In this document: piece after piece, positions 37,606-50,200 of the stretch | How positions within the stretch are numbered: position 1 is the stretch's first letter | How the letters are laid out: each line of letters begins with the position of its first letter | Assembly (NCBI GenBank): GCA_963931865.1 | Contig: OZ007513.1 | Coordinates: 2,311,988-2,375,987, forward strand | DNA from: Axinella damicornis | Lineage: Eukaryota > Porifera > Demospongiae > Axinellida > Axinellidae | Length of the DNA: 64,000 nt | Reading direction: 5' to 3' | Notes under the pieces: generated by a model | What the model was told of the DNA's origin: nothing | The model's database searches: none | Seen by the model: the letters and a program-made list of their open reading frames with translations, nothing else | Made by a program: the position numbers and the translations under genes

Positions 37606-38088
37606 ATTGTTTCTCTACCTTTGATATATAATTCATGGAGCCCATTGCAAACTGTCACTAGAACTTACGTCTCTGTGGTGGGAGAGGTTTCCTGTGATAC
37701 ATGTATTACACCAACTGTTCTCAAAACAAGTGTGTAATGGCTACCATAAATACATAAAATCATATAATTACATACCAACACAAAGTAATATAGCAGCACT
37801 CTGTTTGCAAACTTTAAGCCCTAGGAGGTAGATAAACATGGTACACAAAGATATACTGAGGCTTTCCAATGGTATTCGAGCTATCATCTCAACGGATCAT
37901 CTCTAGTATACAGAGAACCACAAGCTAGTATGCTAACTCATGAAGTATGAATGGGCAAAGACAATGCCCCATTCCAAGACAAAAGGTAGTCTGCGGGGGC
38001 AATTAGGGAAGTGGGCTGAGAATGGTGCCAGCACAAATCCCAGCTTCATGCAGGTGTTTGTGATGGCTATCCCAACACAGGGGTGGGT

Positions 38089-38095
38089 ATAAAGG
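38089..38095 (+). promoter_or_regulatory. TATA box of the 38245-44890 gene
   Basis: tataaag in gggtataaaggggtc, 156 bp before the start codon. Downstream blocks (tggttgttctgcag, gatgcagtaggccatcc, ttgtgcaagc) match the promoter of the 27663 gene, pointing to shared regulation. Confidence 0.65.
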
Positions 38096-38244
38096 GGTCT
38101 TCACAGGTCTTTTCTTCATCAAAGGTTTGGTTGTTCTGCAGAAATAGATGCAGTAGGCCATCCTTTTGCAATATACGTATTTTGTGCAAGCTTCACAATA
38201 TTATTATCAGTGTCCGAATCTCCTGCGGTGAGACACGAACGATA

Positions 38245-41200
38245 ATGAGTGGTGTGAAGATTGCGGGATTTCTGGTGGTGCTCCTTGCAGCCGTACTGGT
38301 AAGTCAACATTCAATGATCTTTCCCGCTAGAGGGTATTCACAATTAGCAGCTGTTTGTACATAAAGTGCAGTAAGTTCAATGCTTGTTTGTTTATAAAAG
38401 CACTATGCATGTATGCGTGAGTGTGCAAAGCAGCATTTGTAAGTACTCTCTGGTCATGATCAGCCCCCTTTACAACTATGAGGTCACAAGACATAAACTG
38501 CAGCACCATATCTTGCTAACATAATGCAAAAAGGGACACGGAAATACGCATCCAGCAAAACAGTTTTGTTACCACCATATGTTCGTCCCATAGGTTGCAG
38601 AAGCCACCACAAGCAGCTACTGCAGGCCTCGTTCCTGTTCCAGAGGCTACTTCTTCAATCGGCGCAGATGTCGCTGCGAACGGTGCACAATCTACAGGTG
38701 CCCCACTGGCAAGCAGCTGGACAGGAGCAGGTGTCAGTGCGCATGTCCCTACAAGACCTGCCCTCGTGGAAAGGTCCTCAATTCACAGACCTGCCAGTGC
38801 CAATGCCCACGCAAACTAAGCTGCTCTCCTCCCTTCGAATTTGATGCCAACACCTGCAGATGTCGCTGCACAAGAAACTCAGGCAGCTGCAACTCACCAT
38901 TCGTCTTTAACAGCAATTTCTGCAGGTGTATTTGTCCACGAAGGGTGTACTGTCCAGCCGGCAAAACATTCAGTTTCAGGAGCTGCGGCTGTGTTTGCCT
39001 TACTAGGCGGTACTGCCGTCCACCCCAGACATTTGATCAGAATACCTGCCAGTGCAAATGCCCAGCCATCAAACTCTGTGCAAGCCCACAGCGTTTCAAC
39101 CCCAACACCTGTCAGTGTGAGTGTCCAAACCGTCCCAAGAAGTGTCCCTTCCCTGCTCAGGTTTTCAACACACGCACATGCCAATGCCAGTGCCCAAGAG
39201 TGCTCACGTGTCCTGGAAACCAGAGGTTCAACTCTCGCACATGCCGGTGTGAGTGCCCTACACCACGTCCAAAGTGCACTCGACCACAAGCTTTCAATAA
39301 TGTCTCCTGTCAATGTGAATGCCCCACTCCACGGCCAAAATGCACTGATGCACAAGTGTTCAATGACAGGACCTGTCGGTGCCAGTGTCCAAAAGTGATC
39401 CGTTGTCCTGGCAACCAGCGATTCAACAGCAATACTTGCCAGTGTGAATGCCCTACACCACGTCCAAAGTGCAATCTACCACAAGTTTTCAATAATGTCT
39501 CATGTCAGTGTGAATGCCCCACCCCACGACCGAAATGTCCAAGGCCTCAAGCATTCGACACCAATATATGTCAATGCCGGTGTCCACGACTTCTACAATG
39601 CCCTGAACCTCAGGAATTCAATTCACTTACCTGTCAGTGTGAATGCCCCACCCCACGGCCAAAATGCCCAGGTCCTCAAGTGTTCAATACTAGGACATGT
39701 CAGTGCCAGTGTCCTCGAATTCTAAAATGCCCTACACCGCAGGAGTTCAATTCACGTACCTGCCAATGTGAATGCCCCACCCCACGGCAAAAATGCACAC
39801 CTGCACAAGTGTTCAATGACAGGACCTGTCGGTGCCAGTGTCCAAAAGTGATCCGTTGTCCTGGCAACCAGCGATTCAACCCCAATACTTGCCAGTGTGA
39901 ATGCCCTACACCACGTCCAAAGTGCAATCTACCACAAGTTTTCAATAATGTCTCATGTCAGTGCGAATGCCCCACCCCACGACCAAAATGTCCAAGGCCT
40001 CAAGCATTCGACACCAATATATGTCAGTGCCGATGTCCGCGACTTCTACAATGCCCTGAACCTCAGGAATTCAATTCACTTACCTGTCAGTGTGAATGCC
40101 CCACCCCACGGCCAAAATGCCCAGGTCCTCAAGTGTTCAATACTAGGACATGTAAGTGCCAGTGTCCTCGAATTCTAAAATGCCCCACACCGCAGGAGTT
40201 CAATTCAAGTACCTGTCAGTGCGAATGCCCCACCCCACGGCCAAAATGCACACCTGCACAAGTGTTCAATGACAGAACCTGTCGGTGCCAGTGTCCAAAA
40301 GTGATCCGTTGCCCAGGCAACCAGCGATTCAACCCCAATACTTGCCAGTGTGAGTGCCCCAGCCCTCAGCCTACATGCACGAAAGCACAGAGGTTCAATG
40401 GCGTCACATGCCGGTGTGAATGTCCCAATGCAGGAATGAAATGCCCCACCTACCAAATATTTGATAGCCAAACGTGCAAGTGCAGATGTCCAAGGGTTCT
40501 GAGTTGTCCCGGAAACCAGACATTTAACTCTCAAACATGTCGTTGTGAATGCCCTCGTCCCACACCAACATGCACAAAGGCACAAGTTTTCAACAGAATC
40601 AGCTGCCAGTGCGACTGTCCTAACAGGCCCAGACGTTGCTTATACGCACCACAAGTCTTCGATGACGATCGGTGTATATGCAGATGTCCAAAGGTTATTC
40701 GATGCCTTCCGTACCAGATCTTCAACAGGCGTACATGCCAGTGCGAATGTCCAACTCCACGACCAAAATGTATTTCGCCACAAGTTTTCAATAGTATGGT
40801 ATGCCGGTGTGAATGCCCCAGCCCCCGACCAAAATGCACACCTGCACAGGTGTTCAATGACAGGACCTGTCAGTGCCAGTGTCCAAAAGTGATCCGTTGT
40901 CCTGGCAACCAGCGATTCAACTCCAATACTTGCCAGTGTGAATGCCCTACACCACGTCCAAAGTGCAATCTACCACAAGTTTTCAATGACGTCTCCTGTC
41001 AGTGTGAATGCCCCACCCCACGACCGAAATGTCCAAGGCCTCAGGCATTCGACACCAATATTTGTCAGTGCCGGTGTCCGCGACTTCTACAATGCCCTGA
41101 ACCTCAGGAGTTCAATTCACGTATCTGTCAGTGTGAATGCCCCACCCCACGGCCAAAATGCACTCCTGCACAAGTCTTCAATGACAGGACCTGTCAGTGC

Positions 41201-42876
41201 CAGTGTCCAAGAGTGATCTATTGTCCAGGCAACCAGCGATTCAACCCCAATACATGCCGCTGTGAGTGCCCTACACCGCGTCCAAAGTGCACTCGACCAC
41301 AAGCTTTCAATGAAGTCTCCTGTCAGTGCAAATGCCCCACCCCACGACCGAAATGCACTCCTCCACAAGTGTTCAACGACGGGACATGTCAATGCCAGTG
41401 TCCAAGAGTGATCTATTGTCCAGGCAACCAGCGATTCAACCCCAGTACCTGCCGCTGCGAATGCCCTCGTCCCACACCAACATGCACGAAGGCACAAGTC
41501 TTCAACAGAATCAGCTGCGAGTGTGAATGTCCACACAGGCCAAAGCAATGCCCCTACCCAGCTCAGGTATTCAACGAAAGGACTTGCCAATGCGAGTGTC
41601 CCGGGGGCCCTGTCAGATGCCCTGGACAACAAGTCTTCAATGACACAGTTTGCCAGTGTCAATGCCCAAAGGTCTTGACATGCCCTAAGCCACAAGTATT
41701 CAACAATGTCCTCTGCAGATGTGAGTGCCCACACAGGCCTGCACAATGCCCCAACCCCAATCAGGTATTCAATGACAGGACCTGTCGATGTGAATGTCCT
41801 CATGCTCCCAAGAGGTGTCCATACCCGGCTCAAATCTTTGACAGCAGTACCTGTCAGTGCAGATGCCCTGGATATATAAGATGTCCACCGAGGCAGAGGT
41901 TTAATGAACGCACATGCCAGTGCGAGTGTCCAAACTATGTTGAGCGCTGCCCCTATCAACCGCAGATATTTGACACATCTATCTGCGCCTGCAGATGTCC
42001 GAAGGTAATCACATGTCCTGGAAATCAGCGATTCAATTCTCGTTCTTGTGACTGCGAGTGCCCTCACCGATTATCTTGTCCCAAAGCTCAACGGTTCAAC
42101 GAAATAACTTGCCAGTGCGAATGTCCTTACCAATCTCCATGCTCCAAACCGAAAATATTCGATGACAATATCTGCCAGTGTCGTTGCCCAAATTCCCAGC
42201 AGAAGTGCACGCAACCAAAAGTCTTCAATTCCCAGACCTGCGAGTGTGTGTGCCCAGCTGTACTGAAATGTGCGCCCTACCAGTACTTTGACCCCCGAAC
42301 GTGCAGCTGCCTCTGTCGCCAGACCCAGTCGTGCCCCAAACGCAAAGTCTTCAACACGACTTCCTGCCAGTGTGAGTGTGCATGGATTGAGAAGTGCACC
42401 TCGCCAAAACGATTCAGCTACGACTCGTGTGAGTGTGAATGCCCACCAGTTAAGGCGTGTCCGGGGGCACAAGTTTACGATCGCAACCGCTGCAGCTGTC
42501 AATGCCCGCACACCCCATCTTGTCCTACAAATTACATTTTCGATCCTACTGCATGCAGGTGTGTATGCAATCGTCAGTGCACGGCACCATACCAGTTGGA
42601 TCCGAGCACGTGCTCCTGCGTGTGTAATCGAGTCTGTTCCGCGGGATACAAGTTGAGCAAGTCTTCGTGCGAGTGTGTCCCACTGAGGTGTAGCAACGCA
42701 GACAACGCACAGGAATGCTACGCTGCCAGATGTGACAACTACCCAAACAGATACTGCACGTAAGTCAAAGATCATGCATTTGTGACAGTTCCATGTAGAA
42801 CAAAATACAGTCCAGCCAGAATATTAATGCATTTCAATGACCATAATTATCAAAGGACATTAGGCCAGGGAAAAGG

Positions 42877-42912
<36 letters not shown>

Positions 42913-44890
42913 GAGGGGGGGGAGAGTACCATTGGGGGAAACACGGCACGAAGTGTTACTAATTTATTGCATGTTCTAGCGTGTAGCACAGCTCACTTAT
43001 AAGCCCTCATTCACTGCTACGCACAGGTTTGAATCTTGTCCCAAGCTACTGGTTATTACGCGTGACTTCAACTAGAAACTCAAAATCCAAGCAGCTGGAT
43101 AATCCGAGCAGCTGGAAATTGAGGTTGAGGATTTTGCATACTATGTAGCAACTAGCAGTCCGTCCCACAAAGTTAGTACGGTACATGTCGTAATAAACGA
43201 CGCCATCATACGGAACGGTCATGCATTTGTGGAGCAGTTTCAAACAGGTGAAAGGATTATTGTGACGAAACCTGGGTTTGAATGTACTTGCGTTTCTGAA
43301 ACGATCCTGTAGCTTTACTTGTGAGTCTTTTGCATGTAGCTAGCTTCAATCAGGTATTCCAGAGCATTGTTTGGGTCTTCAGGACTAAGGTTTGCGGTAG
43401 GATGTGACACACTAACGATTGCTTTCACAAGAGGCGTAATTTGTAAAGACACATACCTTATGCTGTTCACTGAGAAGGCTCATTATCACCAACCAGTAGC
43501 AACATTTCAACCCAACCCAGTCTTTGATTTGACTACCACCTCAGTACGTCACACATCTGATGAAATGAAGCCCATCGATGAAACTGCACACAAGGCATTG
43601 GGATGTGGAGTAACAACGCGGTTGTGACTAGACAAAGGGCCTACACCCGGTCACCATAGTGCAAGCTACGTCTTGCTCAAAGTGGTTGCAGCAGCTCTTA
43701 CAATAAACAGCGTCCAAGTGTCTTGGTCAGACTATTAGCAGGAGCCCATAATGAGAAGGATTGTCCAACTACCAGATCAGCATTAGCCTCGTTTGGAGTC
43801 CATAGGAGAACGGCCTGGGAACGTAGCCTCGGTCGGTCCCAGGTTCTCTCTTCAAAATATTGGGGAGAGAGAGCCCGGTAATATTGAGAAAAGCTGTCGA
43901 CTTCTGGTGCCTGGATCTCACAGTACCAATCAGATTGCAGAATGATATTATGAGAACACACGTTTATTTTGCAGACCTTGTTTTGCTAATGCACGAATTG
44001 TAGACTCCGAAATGAAAGTTCAATGACAGAATACACCTCACACACACACCCACATACCCACCCACTCACCCACCCATTCACCCACCCACTCACCCACTCA
44101 CCCACCCACTCACCCACCCATTCACCCACACACCCACCCACCCACACCCACATAGGTACAACTCTAAGAGCAAGGTATGTCTCTGTCCCTGCTGTGTCAC
44201 CAAGGCAGACCCACGCCAGCAGGCATGGTGCCTGGACTGGTCAAGGTATGTGCACACCTGCATCATCTCCAACCATGCAGGTTAAGGTTACGGGATACTC
44301 GTGCCGTGCGAAATGTATTGGGAAATGTATACTTAAGCTCGCTAACCAAGAATCTCAGGTACGAAGAGCGTGAGCAACTTGATTCTGGCGGTGGAGGTGC
44401 GCTGTCACAAGGTGCAGGGCATGACGGAAGCTTTTACCGATACGCTGTCACTTCATCTTTTAAAACCATGCAGGTTAAGATGAAGTGACAATGTAGAAAA
44501 TGGTACGTAGCTTTGATCCCCAAAGTTTGAGAGCTCTAGAGAAGCAAAGAGCAAGTAGTCACGGCCTCAAACCCAAACCAACCCCAGCATGGATAGGAGC
44601 CATCCGCACTGGGGTTGGTTTGGGTCTGGGGCCGAGATTAGCGACCAAGCTTCTTCCTGAACTGTGACACCAGCTTTAATACAGCCTTCAGGTTGCATGA
44701 AAACAAACTTCACATTTAGATTACTGGAGATACGTATTATTAGAGATTACTAGAGTGTACTAGAGATTACAGAGTGCATAACACAGAAACAGACAGCTTG
44801 GAAATCAATATCTGATTTTGTGTTCTCAGGTACGGCCATGGCCAATGCACCGGCGGAACCAACTCAGAGTTCTGCAAGTGGGTCTGCTAA
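38245..44890 (+). CDS. Giant secreted CXCXC-rod protein, about 63 repeats, with a C-terminal cap exon
   Basis: Exon 1 is 38245-38298 (MSGVKIAGFLVVLLAAVL, signal peptide), donor gtaagt. Exon 2 is 38594-42759, phase 0. Exon 3 is 44830-44890. Exon 2 appears to end in a stop, but that TAA lies inside a strong donor (TGCAC then gtaagt). Splicing to exon 3 (acceptor gtgttctcag) keeps the frame and adds YGHGQCTGGTNSEFCKWVC, giving 1426 residues. I count about 63 CXCXC units with the alternating linkers PTPRPK and KVI/RVL/RLL. One block of seven units (about 453 bp) is duplicated almost exactly at 39391 and 39844. The last ten or so units are more diverged, and the final 45 residues form a separate Cys-rich cap. 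There is no Arg-rich tail. The 2070-bp last intron holds poly-G and foldback sequence. A polyadenylation signal follows at 45078. An extracellular disulfide-rich fibre protein is inferred. Confidence 0.9.
42881..42911. repeat. Poly-G run in the last intron
   Basis: About 31 G followed by a short GA-rich stretch, inside the intron of the 38245-44890 gene. Confidence 0.9.
44037..44155. repeat. (CACCCACT)n-like simple repeat
   Basis: Imperfect 4- and 8-bp periodic sequence of CACC, CACT and CCCA words within the last intron of the giant CXCXC gene. Confidence 0.8.
44562..44640. mobile_element. Foldback element with cctcaaacccaaaccaacccc ends
   Basis: ggcctcaaacccaaacca and tggtttgggtctggggcc form two arms around a centre of about 20 bp, in the last intron of the giant CXCXC gene. 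One arm of the same family is at positions 1-30. Confidence 0.65.
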
Positions 44891-45077
44891 ACATCCAACA
44901 ATGACCTCTGAACTTTAACCTTATACTATAACCTTTGAACATTTATGTAAATTTAAACGTACACAGAACACTGGAAATGTGCCAAAACTCAATACCACCT
45001 GTTTAATATCATGTCACAGTATTACTACAAGGCTACTATTGTGCTGGTCATCCTGATCACATTTTTCTGGAGTTTAC

Positions 45078-45083
45078 AATAAA
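45078..45083 (+). terminator. Polyadenylation signal of the giant CXCXC gene
   Basis: AATAAA, 188 bp after the exon 3 stop codon, in an otherwise featureless 3' flank. Confidence 0.55.
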
Positions 45084-45678
45084 GATAGTTGTTTCAATTC
45101 TAAGAGGGTTCTCACGTAACTTCACCATCGGCATGCAAGGGTATGTGATACAAAGTTGAAATGTTATCCTGGTATGGTCCAAAGCTGGTACAGCAAAGAA
45201 TTCAGGTAATTATAATTGGGGAGAGCGGGTGGGAGGAGGTGGCAAGGGGGAGGGGAGAGGGAGGAGGGAGGGGGAGGGGGGAGGGTCAGCTGATGGTCGC
45301 CCCCCACTAGCTAGATACGTGCGGTATGTTACTTGGTACCTACGCTCTTCTGAGCCCCAGCGTGCCCACATTAATTTGAAGTCTTCTACCGTCTTTCTAC
45401 CCTGATGTCACTCATGTGAGGAATGTACTAGACCCTCTCCCGCTTAACCGTGCTGCAAGAGGAGCTGGGAGGGACCTGGGAACGAGGCTACTCTCAATGT
45501 GAATCTATGGATGCCCATACCTTCCTTCTTAGCTTTATCCTTCGGGGGGTCTGCTTTGCTGTGAAGAGATCCGATGCAAACAACTCTCTGCAAACAGAAA
45601 CACCAGAAAACGTGAACTGAATGTGACGGGGTCAGCAGTCTTGCATTCCAAACCCTGTTCTGTAAAGAGGGGAGGAAG

Positions 45679-46057
45679 TAGCCTCGTTCCCAGGCCTCTC
45701 CCAGCTTTCTGTCGGGCGGAGGTCTGAGAGCGAGGCTAGGAAGGAATCTGGAGATATGGATATGGCAGCTGCTTGTCACACTGCACTCCCAGTCACCTTG
45801 TTGCATATAGCATTGCTCCACCCTCAACAAGTCTTGCTAACTCAGAACAGAGGGGTTGATTTCCTGCTGTCGCAAGAGTTTGAACCTTCTTTAAAGAACA
45901 TCTTAGGGTGGTTCAAACTATAGCTACTGTATATGGCAAGTCCCATACCAATTTCTGCTCAGCAGAAGCCTAGCCTTGTTCCCGGGCTCCTCCCAGCTTT
46001 TTGTCAAATACTGTATGCAACAAAGAGGCGGGGAGGAGCCTTGGGACCAGGCTAGTC
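45679..46057. mobile_element. Two small foldback elements of the tagcctcg family
   Basis: One spans 45679-45737 (tagcctcgttcccaggcct to gagagcgaggcta). The second spans about 45972-46057 (tagccttgttcccgggct to ggaccaggcta). Neither has a clear target duplication. A larger relative with only its right end visible finishes near 45490. Confidence 0.6.
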
Positions 46058-46179
46058 TAGCCCTCGAGACTAGAGTTGGCAGTATACCAACAGTGAAAGG
46101 TGTCTCTCTGTCTAGGAATGCACCTTAAACGCACGCAACAGCATAGTACAGACGTTTGGTTAGAGTTCACTTATAACTA

Positions 46180-46760
46180 TAGTCTCGCAAGCCAGCCTCT
46201 TTTTCTACGAGGGGGCGCGCGCGGAGGGGGGAGGGAAAAAGAGTCTGGTGACTTAAGCCAACATTTTGTTTTCTCTGCCGGAATGTGGGTAGAGCCAATG
46301 AGATTGCAGCAGTCACATGATTTTCATAGCGTAATTCAGACAGTGCGTGCGATTGCCATCGCTGCAAAACGCAACTAGGCTATCCAAGGTTGTGCCCCAA
46401 AGCAAGAATTAGCAGTGAAGAACTCCTTCAGCGGACGGGATGTACTCGTGAGTCTTCTAACGGGTACTGGAAAATCGCCTTGTTACTACGTATGTATACT
46501 GCTGAAGGCTTTTCCGTGGCTCACCTTCCAACGGTTACTACTCTCCAGAGCTTCGCGAGCCTCCTCCAACTCGATTCGCAGTTGCACATTTGAAAGTTGT
46601 GGGCGATAATTGGATAGCTATCATGTGACTTTTTCATTTGCTACAGTTGATTGCATTCCACTGGGTAACGAAATGTTGGCTTAAGTCACCAGACTCTTTT
46701 TCCCTCCCCCCCCCTCCGCGCGCGCCCCCTCGTAGAAAAAGAGGCTGGCTTGCGAGACTA
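46180..46760. mobile_element. 581-bp foldback element carrying a helicase gene fragment
   Basis: Inverted ends of about 100 bp start tagtctcgcaagccagcctc. The flanking 9-mers are identical (ttataacta at 46171-46179 and 46761-46769). The unpaired centre (about 46300-46650) contains a fragment of a RecQ-type helicase. The size, long ends, 9-bp target and host-like cargo recall Pack-MULE elements. No transposase is present. Confidence 0.8.
46412..46528 (+). pseudogene. Fragment of a RecQ-family DNA helicase inside a mobile element
   Basis: A 39-codon stretch reads AVKNSFSGRDVLVSL, then LTGTGKSPCYY. This matches helicase motif I (Walker A) of RecQ-type enzymes, which usually read SGRDVxVSLPTGxGKSLCY. 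The flanks lose the frame, there is no helicase motif II, and the whole lies between transposon arms. It is a captured or decayed piece, not a working gene. Confidence 0.65.
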
Positions 46761-47249
46761 TTATAACTACAGATTGTAAGTTGGAGTAATCCATGCCAGA
46801 TCAAACTTCAAGTGTATAAGGTAGGGCGGGGTAATTCGGGCCACGGGGTAATTCGGGCCACTTCAACGTTGCAACAGGAAAGAAGATCCATTGGATTCTT
46901 GCTTCTAGTGAGTTGTAGGCAGGTTGAGTCCCTGGATATACATGGCCAGAAGTTTGCCTAAAGTCTGTCCGTTTTTAGTTACCGTTGACCTGAAGTTGAA
47001 GTGGCCCGAATTACCCCGCCCTACCTTACTTCCTTTAACAGTAAGATCTCTCACCTGCAGCATGCTGCGTTGTTGCAAGAGCAAAGAGTAACTTCTGGAA
47101 AAGCGAGTCCAGACGGCCATATTTCTTCTTTCTTAATCCCGTAGACAAAGGGTTAAATATTAAGTAACCTTAATGGGTCAAAGTTCATCACGCGCGCATG
47201 CGTATTAAGCTGCTGCACAAAAACACGTGGCCCTTTCCCTAAAGAAAAG

Positions 47250-50200
47250 ATGGCTGAGCAGGTATGTCCTTCATACGTTTTTTGGTATGACCTTCATACG
47301 TTTTTGGGTATGACCTTCATACGTTTTGGGGGGTATGAACGAGGCTCTGTGTCGTGTGTGAAGTAAATTATGGAGATGTTGATAGGCTTCTTAATTCAAC
47401 GTCATTATTTTGTAGACGGAAAGAGCATACCAGAAGCAAAGGCCTGTCTTTCAGAATCACAAGACAGTGTTGCTTGGTGGGAGCAAGAAGAAGAAAGAGC
47501 AGCGGTTCACGAGAAACGTTGGGCTCGGTTTCAAGACCCCTCGTGAGGTGAGGTTTCTGTTGGGGGGAGAACAGCTGGGTCAGATGGGGAATAGTAATTA
47601 TAGGGCTGAGATTTAGGTGTTCTGTAGTTGATCCAAACATACCCATACCAAGCTCGGCCGGAGTTTGGCTCCCTTATGTAGTCTTGCGGGCCGGACTTTC
47701 ACACGGGGAGTACACAAAACCAAAACAGTAAGCATTACTCTCAATTGGTAGGAGGAGCTTATGATCGATTGCTGATATGTGCAGGGTTGCCTCTGATTGC
47801 CATTAAACTAGCAAATGTGGGGCAGACCCGCATAAAAGATGTCGTTCGCAAGTTTTGTGAGGCATATTAATATGCTGATTGCGCTCAAACAGTTAACTCT
47901 CTGCCTGCGTTTGTCGCACAATTGCGACGTGCGCGGACGCGCGCAAAATGCGGCTGTCGCATATTTACGACAAGATCGCGATGCGAGCTAAACTGAAGCG
48001 GGGCAGACCCTGCTAATATAATGGCAATCACAGTCGTGAAGAGGCAGACCCTACGGATATCAGCAGTCGATCAGAAGCTCCTCCTACCGATCGAGAGATA
48101 AGTAAGCGCTCACTGTTTTGTCGCCGTTTTGTGTACTGCCAGCATAGGCAGGCTCTTTCGCCAACGGAACGCTATTGGTAGCGCTCAAGGGCCTAGTATA
48201 GGCGTGAGGCATCATTGAACTACCTATCAACACCAGTAACTCACTCGCTGGAGGGCAGACATCGACAGCACCAGGGCAGGGAGAGTTCCAAGGTGAGCGC
48301 TTGAGTATAACTCGGCCTAGCAGCCATATAACGATAGTCGGGGCTCAATCACGCCCTTAGCAGACAAATTAACTATACTTCGACAGTTCTTAGCCTTCGA
48401 ACTCGAAGTCTACTCAGCGATTGTAAGTTAAACGGCGAGAAGCCTTAGAGATGTGTAACCTAGGCAATAAATTGATCACGAGTTGCGTGAGCGGAAGTTA
48501 TGAATATTAATGAACGCAGACCAAGGGTTAAAGGTAGTGTGTGCATATGAAGGTGGTGTTTTGGTGGTGCACGTGTGTGTTTACACAAGGTTGTGAATGA
48601 GAGTGAGACTATGATGAATGAGTGATATCCTCAGATATCATGTGTCTTACTCTCTCTCCCTTGTTTGCAGGCAACTGAAGGCACATACATCGACAAGAAA
48701 TGTCCCTTCACAGGCAATGTCAGCATCCGTGGACGCATTCTGACGGGGGTAGTGAAGAGCATGAAGATGAAGCGAACTATCGTAATCAGGAGAGACTATC
48801 TACACTACATTAAGAAATACAACCGATTTGAAAAGAGACACAACAATCTCTCTGCACACATCTCACCTTGCTTCAGGCAAGTTCACGGAGGTTGGAAGCT
48901 GGCCAGAGCAAAATAGTTGTCTTGGTAGTTAACGAGTAGCCTCGTTCCCAGGCCCGCGCACCGCTTTCGGTTGCACGAAAGAACGCGGAGGGCCTGGTAT
49001 GTTTCCTCGCGTGCGTGACGTCGAGGGTAGAAAGGACTTAATTGAACGTAGGGCCTGGTATGTTTCCTCGCGTGCGTGACGTCGAGGGTAGAAAGGACTT
49101 AATTGAACGTGGGCAAACTGGGGCTCAGAACAGCAAGAAGATTAAAGGTACGAGGTAACTTACCACACGTACACGTATCTAGCTAGTGGGGGGCGACTGT
49201 TATACACACCAAGCGTTGAACGTGTAGTTGGTTGAACAATACGCGCTTTTTCATTCTGAAAATTTTGGTCGTTTGTCGATTACGTAATGCTCACGTGAGG
49301 AAACATACCAGGCTCTTCCCGCTTTTCCGTACTGCAAGCGACGAAAAGCTGGGCGGGGCCTGGGAACGAGGCTAGTTGACGAGTAGTTAATGAAAGCAAC
49401 TGAAATACTTGCTGGTTTTGCCACTGCATGCATGTTGGTTGCTAATGTGTGCAGAATGTGAGTACATGCCTGCGGCCAACAAATCTGCACAATTCCTGTT
49501 GCACATTCGCCCACATGCCTTGTGATCCCATTAAGCCTTGCCCACACGCTTGGAGTGTGAGACAGACATACACACCTACTAGGTGTGTATTTGAATTCGT
49601 AATGATTATGCATGGTTGGATAGCCTCGTTCCCAGGCCTACCCCGTTTTTTTCTGTTCTTCGGTTTCCGTTGACAATAATACACGGATGCGGAAGGGCGG
49701 CGAAAAACGCGGAAGGCCTGGTATCATTCATCACGTGCTTTATGTCAAGTGGACGTAGGGGGGGTGTGGCCCAACCGCAAATAAGTTTAAAAAGTGCCGA
49801 AGAAGTTGTGTAGATCGTCGACCGCATCTGAGTCTCGACTAGCCGCGGAGTGTTCGAACCGAGCCGATTGGATGATGAACAGCCTTCAGGACGTGCTGAA
49901 ACGACTACGGGCCCCGCCCCCCCTTGCGTCCACCTGACGTCACTCACATGATGAATGATACCAGGCCTTCCGCATTTTTCGCCGCCCTCCTGCATCCGTG
50001 TATTATTGTCAACGGAAACCAAAGAACACAAAAAACGGGGTAGGCCTGGGAACGAGGTTATGGTTGGATATGACACTCACTCATGCACGCACACACATGC
50101 ACACTCACACATGCGCGTGCACACACACACACATGCACATGCACATCACACACATGCACACACACACATGCACGCACACATGTACCCTCACATACACACA

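Larger units (their letters stand above)
32878..38080. other. 5.2-kb intergenic region, mobile-element rich, no gene seen
   Basis: This holds foldback fragments, microsatellites and AT-rich DNA. Half-elements of the tagcctcg family appear near 33842. A sequence near 35550-35690 (caacccttcacaggatggatgac) recurs near 56680, so it is a dispersed repeat. I found no run of exons that joins into a protein. Confidence 0.55.

Noticed and set aside
28226..42775. Many minus-strand and shifted plus-strand frames in the CXCXC exons
   Set aside because: A 60-69-bp repeat without stops gives open frames in other phases. Only the CXCXC frame is continuous with signal peptides and family cores.
45523..45594. 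Possible minus-strand exon reading VVCIGSLHSKADPPKDKAKK with plausible splice sites
   Set aside because: No partner exon was found on either side. Flanking DNA is mobile-element sequence, and the Lys-rich end is too short to assign to a family.
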